The position numbers were made by a program, and so were the translations under genes. The notes beneath the pieces were generated by a model. That model was not told the origin of the DNA and did not search any database. It saw only the letters and a list, made by a program, of their open reading frames with translations. A stretch of DNA of 64,000 nt from Effrenium voratum (taxonomy: Eukaryota > Sar > Dinophyceae > Suessiales > Symbiodiniaceae), in assembly GCA_963377175.1 (NCBI GenBank), contig CAUJNA010002868.1, positions 396,478 through 460,477 of the forward strand. The letters are read 5' to 3'. Positions 59,201 through 64,000 of this stretch are shown here, piece after piece; position 1 is the stretch's first letter, and each line of letters begins with the position of its first letter.

Positions 59201-62200
59201 CGAAGGCATGCCCGCAGGAGTCTGGCAGCGAAAGGAGCGGCTCGTCGTTTTCGAGTCTCCTTGGAGTGTTTGTTTTTGTTGTTTTCTTTTTTTTTCTTGC
59301 TTGTTTTTTGATTGGTTTTCGGGCTGGTCCAAAAGTTGTTTCTTCTTTTTTCGGGGTGGTCCAAAAAGGTCGGCCAGCTGAGATTTGGCAGGCCCGGTGC
59401 GCGCCAGTGACACACGCCCCATCCTTGGCAGGGCCGGCGTAGTACACGGGATACTGCTTGATGTACCTCAGTCGGTCGGGCAAATTTTGGGTATGAATTC
59501 GTGGCCGGACCTTCGGACAGCATTCACATGCAAATTCAAGTCAATCATGTTGGAGGGTGTTCCCGTTGAAACTCCATTTGCAACTTGGAGGCCCGCCCGT
59601 CTTCCTGGAAGCTAGCCGACTACATATTCTCCATTGGGTTTGCCTTTGCGATGCTAACCCCGCCTTTCTTGTCCAGTGGCTTTGTAGTTTTGGTTCCTGC
59701 AAATCAACATGGAGCCCCACAAAATCAGTTGCAAAGGAATATCCTCTCGGGGACCCCGTTTTTGGGGGCTGGAAAGAAAAGGGAAATCCACGCGGGAGAG
59801 AAGGGTACCGGCAGCTAAGGGGAAAGCCTTGCTTTAGATCAAAAGGATATCCTTCACGAAAGGACCGCCGTTGCCCTGTACCGTCTCGGCCTCAGAGGTA
59901 TCCCTATACATCATATTGGCCCTGGTTTCATCTTCTTAGAAGCGCCCCAAACAAGTCTCACTATGATGGATCAAATCCCTGTTGCCAGTGCAATGTATAT
60001 ATATATATATATGTGCACACATATGTCATATGTAGCAAAGGGAGTGCTCACTCTTGACACATACCCATCATTGAATGGTCAAAACCAGAAGCTGTTCAAC
60101 TGTTGCGGGGGGGGGGGGGGGGTCCCAGTAGACTTTGCATTCCGTCCCGAACCAAGTGGGAGTTCACACAACGTATTCGCCTAAACGCACATAGTTCATG
60201 GATCATTGGCTGTACTGGGTGTGGGTCTGGGGCGGGTGCAGTCAGCCTGGCAGAGCTGACGTCTAGGTGACCAGACTTTATTACGAACTTGCAGAAAGAA
60301 CAACTTTTAGAGTGCACAACCCTTTGGAACAGCAATTGTTTGATGCAATTGACCAACGCTGTTAAGCCTTAAGCGCTAGATCCACGAAACAGAGGCTCAA
60401 GACGCGAGCTCTGGAGACACAACGCCAGGTGCGGCGTTCGGCACTTAAGTCGTTTGAGTAAAGAGTAAAGGTGTGCGAGTTCCCCGCTGCCACCAAATGG
60501 CCCAATGGTGGTGCAAGCCTGTTTTCTACTCACATGAACCTCCAAGATGCCCAGAAACTGGACAAGTGAGGTGCCTGTTAGAACCGGGGACCTCTCTAGA
60601 TGGTTACTTTGACTCGGGTTCTCTTCCAAATCGACCCCTAAAATTCTCAACTCCTCTCCGACCGAGTGCAATGAGGCATCCGCTCAGGAAGCCCCTTGCC
60701 GGAGTCGATCATTTCCTGCCCGCAGCGCGTCTCGACGTTCAGTTCTGTGACCAAACATGGGCCTAACATGGGTGCATGTGTCTTTCTTTGGAAGACCCAC
60801 AAAATGGTAGTGTCCTTTTGGTTTGTCCCAAAAGGGGTACCCTCAAAAAAGACGCCCCAGTATTCTCAATTCTCTCGGAACCATGAGCTCGAGTTCTCGC
60901 TTTTCCTGGCGAGCTCGGGTCCTTTGGGGGCCTGGAAGAGGCATGGACACCACTTTGCGGTGGCGGTGGTCGTGATAAAACTTGGTGCTTGCCGGAAACT
61001 CAGCTGCCCTGATTGGACCCAGAATAAACTGTCGGTCTTTTGGGGTCAAGACAAAAAATAGACCAAGGGGAAACCAGGTCAAAAGGTCAAATGGCTTTGG
61101 GCAAGTGTAACATCAAAGGCCACAATCACAAGTTCCATGAGGGGTCTATGGAAGTAAGTGCAACGCCTCGTGAGAGTGCTAAAGCTAGCTTTCCCATTGG
61201 CAATTCCCTTTGAACGTTGCGCAGGTCAAATGGTTTTCATTGACTTCTCAAACTCAGGTGGCTTTGACCACACTGTTCCCAACTGAACATACTGCCTAAG
61301 CCGTCCCTATGACAATGAAATACGGAGCCTAAACAAAGTTCGAAGAGGAACCAACTGGCTCAGCGAACGTATTAGTAGCAGAAACCCATGTTCATGCATC
61401 TGTACTATAGATCTAGGGGTTGATTCCTTTTCCATTCTTCTCAACCATCGCGTCCTTTTCAAAAACCAGCTGTTTCCCCTGGGCTTCTGATGGTTTTCTG
61501 GAAAGAAGGATCCCTGGAAAGAATGGAAATGGAAGTGTCCCCTAGAATTGGTATGCCCTGTTCTTCCAGCCACCACTCATCGCCCAGCTCCAGAGGCCCC
61601 ACTCCAAAATCGCCATTGAGCTCCCTCGTCCGAAGCTGGCAGAGTCATTGACAAGCTGAAGATCCAATGGACCCAAAGGAGCGTGTGGAATTTTCGCCGG
61701 CATCGTGTTGAACAAAAGCAACATCACAAGGTTGCGAGACCTCATTGTGATTCAAAATAAGGGCTCCCCCAAGATACATGGATTCTCCTTGGTGTCCAAT
61801 TACAGCAAAACAAAGCCTAAAGCAGTTCTCATTGCAGATTGCGATCGCAAACTTGTTCGCTTCCCGAGCCTGCAAAGGTGAGGCAAAGAGATGGACACTG
61901 CCCCCCCCCCGCAAAAAAAACAGAGACGAACAACAATAAAGCGCAAAAACTAAGGGATGGCTGGCAGTGCAGCTGCATTAAAACAACAAACATGGCTGGG
62001 TTGGGACCGAGCCAGCACTACATAGGTCCAATAAGCCTTGTTTAGGTCATTGCTCCTTCTGGTGAGGAGCCAGTACTACGTCCTTCGTCTTCCCCTCTGA
62101 CCGGTGTGCATCATATCCCTCTCCTGCATTTTCGCATGCGCGATGTCTCGCGCCACGATGATGGTCCCGGTCCTGAGAAACCCGCAAACTGCCCCCCAGG

Positions 62201-62944
62201 GATCCTTGTCCCGGCTCCGAAGGGCAGTCTCACCATGAGCCTTTGCAACCAAACGGGTCCCCCCAAAAAAACACGCACAGAGAAAAAAAAAGAAAAACAG
62301 CTATATGGATTGGCAGGCAGTAAATCAACACGGCTGGCACTCCACAACCTCATGGAACCTTTTGTCAATCCCAGATCCCAGACTTTACCTAGGACAGCAA
62401 CTATGTGCAAAAACCAAGGGCCGCAAATCAGGTCTCAAGGTGACAACATCAAACCAGTAGCGACGTAGCCTTGGAACATTTGTTTTGCCAGAACCGGTCA
62501 TAGCCGATTGAAGGGTGATGCAACTAGGGCACATTCCTGGGTGTAAAGAGGCGAACTGTAATTAGGCTCTTGTATGGAACCTCCACTTTATCATTACTGG
62601 TGGGTTCATGGAAAGCGCCAGCGCCAACGCCACCGATGTGGGCTTCAAATCAGGGAATCTCAAAACGCACGCGAAAAAGTGCCAAATTGAGGTCAGGGCA
62701 AGGCCAGGCGGGTGGAAACGGGCAGCTTGTCCAAGAACTTCAGGTTTTCCTGTTTGGCGGATTCCCCTCACTACAATGCAAGGCCACAGGCCCTTTGAGG
62801 GAAAAAAGCAACATCTCTTTTCCAGAAATTGGCCCCATGTCAAAAAGCCGGGGCCCGGCCGCTGCATACGACGGCAAAGGCCGGCAATGCATAAAATTCC
62901 AGGTGCCTCCATTGGCTTGTTCAGATCCACCTTTGCGATCTCTC
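53165..62944 (-). CDS. FH: Class I (Fe-S) fumarate hydratase, C-terminal domain in 13 exons; N-terminal part not found
   Basis: Thirteen minus-strand exons join in phase into about 185 residues that follow the class I fumarase C-terminal domain from end to end. Landmarks in order: VDLNKPME, KLPVSTRLALTGT, VARDIAHAK, YPVYYAGPAK, GSFGPTTSGRMD, GKGNRS, VTDACKKHGGFYLGSIGG, SIKKVEVLDMEELGMEAVW, IEVQDFPAF and DNKGNDFF. Class I fumarases hydrate fumarate to L-malate (citric acid cycle or cytosolic) using a 4Fe-4S cluster. The cluster cysteines sit in the N-terminal domain, which must lie upstream of 62,944 or outside the window. From memory of solved structures, this domain supplies substrate-binding Arg (VARD), Thr and Arg (TTxGRMD) and Lys (GKGNRS); all are intact, so it looks functional. 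Exons are 21-77 nt. Twelve introns total about 9 kb, and none begins with GT (GC or GA only). The exon at 60,877-60,905 is the least certain, and its acceptance leaves the protein one residue shorter there than relatives. The end of the gene is unresolved beyond KKWSQE. Targeting cannot be judged without the N terminus. Confidence 0.93.
53784..53870. repeat. Dispersed repeat family B, intronic copy
   Basis: TTTGAAGGGGAAACCAAAAG followed by GAAAACCACTACT. It lies inside the last fumarase intron. Confidence 0.65.
54391..54432 (-). CDS. FH: Fumarase exon (AVWKIEVQDFPAFV)
   Basis: Acceptor ATTTCCAG|GCG; 14 codons in phase 0; donor TTCGTG|GC. Confidence 0.93.
54540..55320. other. Strand-asymmetric T/G-rich tract inside a fumarase intron
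   Basis: The plus strand is dominated by TGTTG, CTTG and TGCTG words and is open in two frames with Cys/Leu/Val-rich products. It spans a fumarase intron, and the codon choice is compositional, so it is not treated as coding. Confidence 0.6.
55892..55968 (-). CDS. FH: Fumarase exon (KKVEVLDMEELGME)
   Basis: Acceptor TTTCCGAG|GC; GVAATLSANSIKKVEVLDME then ELGME; donor ATGGAG|GC. Confidence 0.93.
57506..57526 (-). CDS. FH: Fumarase micro-exon, 21 nt (FYLGSI)
   Basis: Acceptor GGAGCGAG|GC; FYLGSI plus G; donor ATTG|GC. GC completes the Gly of HGG and G begins the next Gly. Confidence 0.9.
57683..57732 (-). CDS. FH: Fumarase exon (KGNRS..ACKKHG)
   Basis: Acceptor CGTCGCAG|G; KGNRSKAVTDACKKHG plus G; donor G|GC. 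Confidence 0.93.
57937..57960 (-). CDS. FH: Fumarase micro-exon, 24 nt (RGSMIMI)
   Basis: Acceptor CAGCTGAG|G; RGSMIMI plus GG; donor GG|GA. It supplies the GGSMVML-type strand before GKGNRS. Confidence 0.85.
58333..58359. repeat. (CT)n microsatellite
   Basis: About 13 CT units within an intron of the fumarase gene, just downstream of the 24-nt exon at 58,383. Confidence 0.9.
58383..58406 (-). CDS. FH: Fumarase micro-exon, 24 nt (YVEGFQS)
   Basis: Acceptor TGCTGAG|G; YVEGFQS plus CA; donor CA|GC. The split Gln codons at both ends close exactly. Confidence 0.85.
59163..59221 (-). CDS. FH: Fumarase exon (GSFGPTTSGRMD)
   Basis: Pyrimidine tract then CGCTGCCAG|ACT; TPAGMPSGSFGPTTSGRMD plus CA; donor CA|GC. 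A longer competing frame (LENDEPLLSLPDSCGHAFG) has equal codon bias but no homology, showing that codon bias alone misleads here. Confidence 0.93.
59424..59466 (-). CDS. FH: Fumarase exon (YPVYYAGPAK)
   Basis: Acceptor CGACTGAG|G; YIKQYPVYYAGPAK; donor AAG|GA. Confidence 0.93.
59990..60122. repeat. (TA)n run and a G18 homopolymer
   Basis: TATA repeat near 59,996-60,012 and an 18-19-bp G run at about 60,104-60,122, both intronic. Confidence 0.85.
60785..60862. repeat. Dispersed repeat family B, intronic copy in reverse orientation
   Basis: GTCCTTTTGGTTTGTCCCAA followed by GGGGTACCCTCAAAAAAGAC. It lies 15 bp below the tentative fumarase exon at 60,877, on its donor side. Confidence 0.6.
60877..60905 (-). 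CDS. FH: Fumarase exon, tentative (linker before YPVYYAGPAK)
   Basis: Acceptor CTCGCCAG|GAA; EKRELELMV plus CC; donor CC|GA. Chosen because it fits the phase on both sides and has nearly the expected length (10 of 11 residues). Sequence similarity itself is weak. Another frame (PKGPELARKSENS) overlaps it. Confidence 0.45.
62124..62172 (-). CDS. FH: Fumarase exon (TGTIIVARDIAHAK)
   Basis: Acceptor GTTTCTCAG|G after a pyrimidine tract; TGTIIVARDIAHAKMQ; donor CAG|GA. An alternative GA donor lies 6 nt further on (AGG|GA). Confidence 0.92.
62700..62749 (-). CDS. FH: Fumarase exon (LPVSTRLAL)
   Basis: Acceptor CAAACAG|GAA; ENLKFLDKLPVSTRLA plus TT; donor TT|GC. TT plus the next G gives Leu in RLALTGT. 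Confidence 0.9.
62907..62944 (-). CDS. FH: Fumarase exon (VDLNKPM)
   Basis: Reads EIAKVDLNKPME; donor GGAG|GC. The acceptor ATGCCAG|GA is the best of several and is less certain than the donor. Confidence 0.8.
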
Positions 62945-64000
62945 CTGGCATTGCGCCACTGGGTTTTGTCTCAGATATGCAGCGAGAATGGCAAGCCCGT
63001 GGCTTCCCTATGCTTCCCTTCAACGCAGGCCCGATCAAGGGGTAGCGTACCCCAAGCAACCTCAGAAATGAGCCCGCGCTTTCAGCCGGTCCAATCCAAA
63101 AGCAGTGGCTTTCCTCTTTTGGTTTCCCATTAAAACAATCCAAAAACGGTACCCTTAAAAAAAAGACATGCCCATTTGGGAAACCATACGTTTTGCCAAT
63201 GTAGAGTACAAGATGCCATGTGTGGACTCCGCTTCGGCCCTGAATCATTCAAAGGAGGCGCCATCATCTTTTCTGGCCATCAACATGCTGGCCTCTTGAA
63301 GGGTCCAAGCAAAGGCCGTGTCTCGACCAACCAAATGAGTATGTCTCGGAATCCCCAAATGGACAATTTGCACTTGGTGGAACTCCTAAAGCCACCCGAC
63401 TAAGGGTGCCCAAAAAGCACACAAACCGGCACAAACAAACAAGCAAGCAAAAACCAAACAAACAAACAAACAAACAAACAAACAAGCAAACAAACAAACG
63501 CGAAAGACACAACACACACACACACAGACGCACCCCCACAAAACAAAACAGTCCTCCTTTTTCTAAGGACTGCTCCGTGATGTCAGGGAGGTACCTTGCA
63601 ATCCAAATCGAAGCTCGACTTTTGGGATCCTTCCGCGTGAACATGCGTATGGTACCAGCAGAGGTCCTCGACAAGCCAGTGGCCCAAAACGCCATGGGTG
63701 GTTTCTGAAACAACTCTAATATAATATTCCGAGATGTCTGATGGGATATGGGTGCTAACTATTGTATCACACAAAAGGGGATTGATTCAAGTGATATCAC
63801 AAAAGTGCCTCAAGATCATATTTCCAGAATCCAGGAATCTGACCGTTGGAAAACTGGCAAACTCTGCGAGAGGAGGTCAAAGGTGGCTGTACCTGCTTTG
63901 TCGCTTTAATTACAATCGCAACCAAAGGGGAAACCCTGCTTAAGCAGCATGGCGCAACCTCCCAATCTGCGCAACCGGGTGAAGGGCACTTTGCAGGCTC
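62945..64000. other. Upstream of the known fumarase exons; no exon identified
   Basis: The remaining fumarase exons are expected here or beyond the edge, but no N-terminal motif (cluster cysteines, GIGxxGxGG-type loop) was found. It contains a family B copy (63,112-63,175) and an (AAAC)n microsatellite (63,425-63,500). Confidence 0.4.
63425..63500. repeat. (AAAC)n microsatellite
   Basis: About 15 AAAC/GCAA units. Confidence 0.9.

Noticed and set aside
59144..59259. A 38-codon minus-strand exon reading LENDEPLLSLPDSCGHAFG...
   Set aside because: Its boundaries and codon bias looked good, but a different frame of the same DNA gives the fumarase motif GSFGPTTSGRMD with exact phase. It is a warning for the other exons called only on codon bias.
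60878..60931. A minus-strand exon reading APKGPELARKSENSSSW
   Set aside because: It lies in a fumarase intron and overlaps a different frame that fits the missing fumarase linker; it has no homology support.

Overview
This window looks like nuclear DNA from a dinoflagellate. Three things in the sequence point that way. First, genes are broken into very short exons (21-80 nt) that are GC-rich at third codon positions and separated by introns of 150-1,540 nt. Second, the introns almost never start with GT: in the three genes whose exons can be joined unambiguously, every internal donor is GC or GA, and every acceptor is AG, usually followed by G. Third, non-coding DNA is a mixture of microsatellites, foldback elements and short inverted-repeat elements. 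A protein family that I recall as abundant in Symbiodiniaceae also appears at the left edge. I cannot name the species.

Layout. 1-1193 (+): exons of a Cys-rich, probably mobile-element-associated protein. 1.2-7.9 kb: microsatellites and no clear gene. 8-26 kb (-): exons of a C2-domain protein. One complete C2 domain is spread over five exons (22,050 down to 18,422), with weaker C2-like and unassigned exons on either side. Copies of a ~120-bp inverted-repeat element sit just inside the introns of this region. 24.0-24.9 and 26.4-26.9 kb: dense short-motif clusters. 27-32 kb: low-information DNA and a long compound CA-type microsatellite. 32.2-37.7 kb: a repeat block containing a purine-rich array, a 96-bp tandem repeat, a 2.8-kb foldback element with TA target-site duplication, and a long CACG microsatellite. 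38-46 kb (-): isolated exon candidates, some hydrophobic. 51.4-50.2 kb (-): three exons that splice into a perfect pair of EF-hands. 62.9-53.2 kb (-): thirteen exons encoding the C-terminal domain of a class I (iron-sulfur) fumarate hydratase. Its N-terminal domain is expected beyond 62.9 kb or outside the window.

Every confidently placed exon from 8 to 63 kb is on the minus strand. That fits unidirectional gene arrays, although the number of transcription units cannot be decided here. Long open frames in the window are mostly produced by repeats or lie antisense to true exons, so frame length is a poor guide. The exons listed were chosen by protein motif, phase continuity across introns, and AG|G / |GC-GA boundaries. 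Intron and exon calls without a recognised domain are marked with low confidence.
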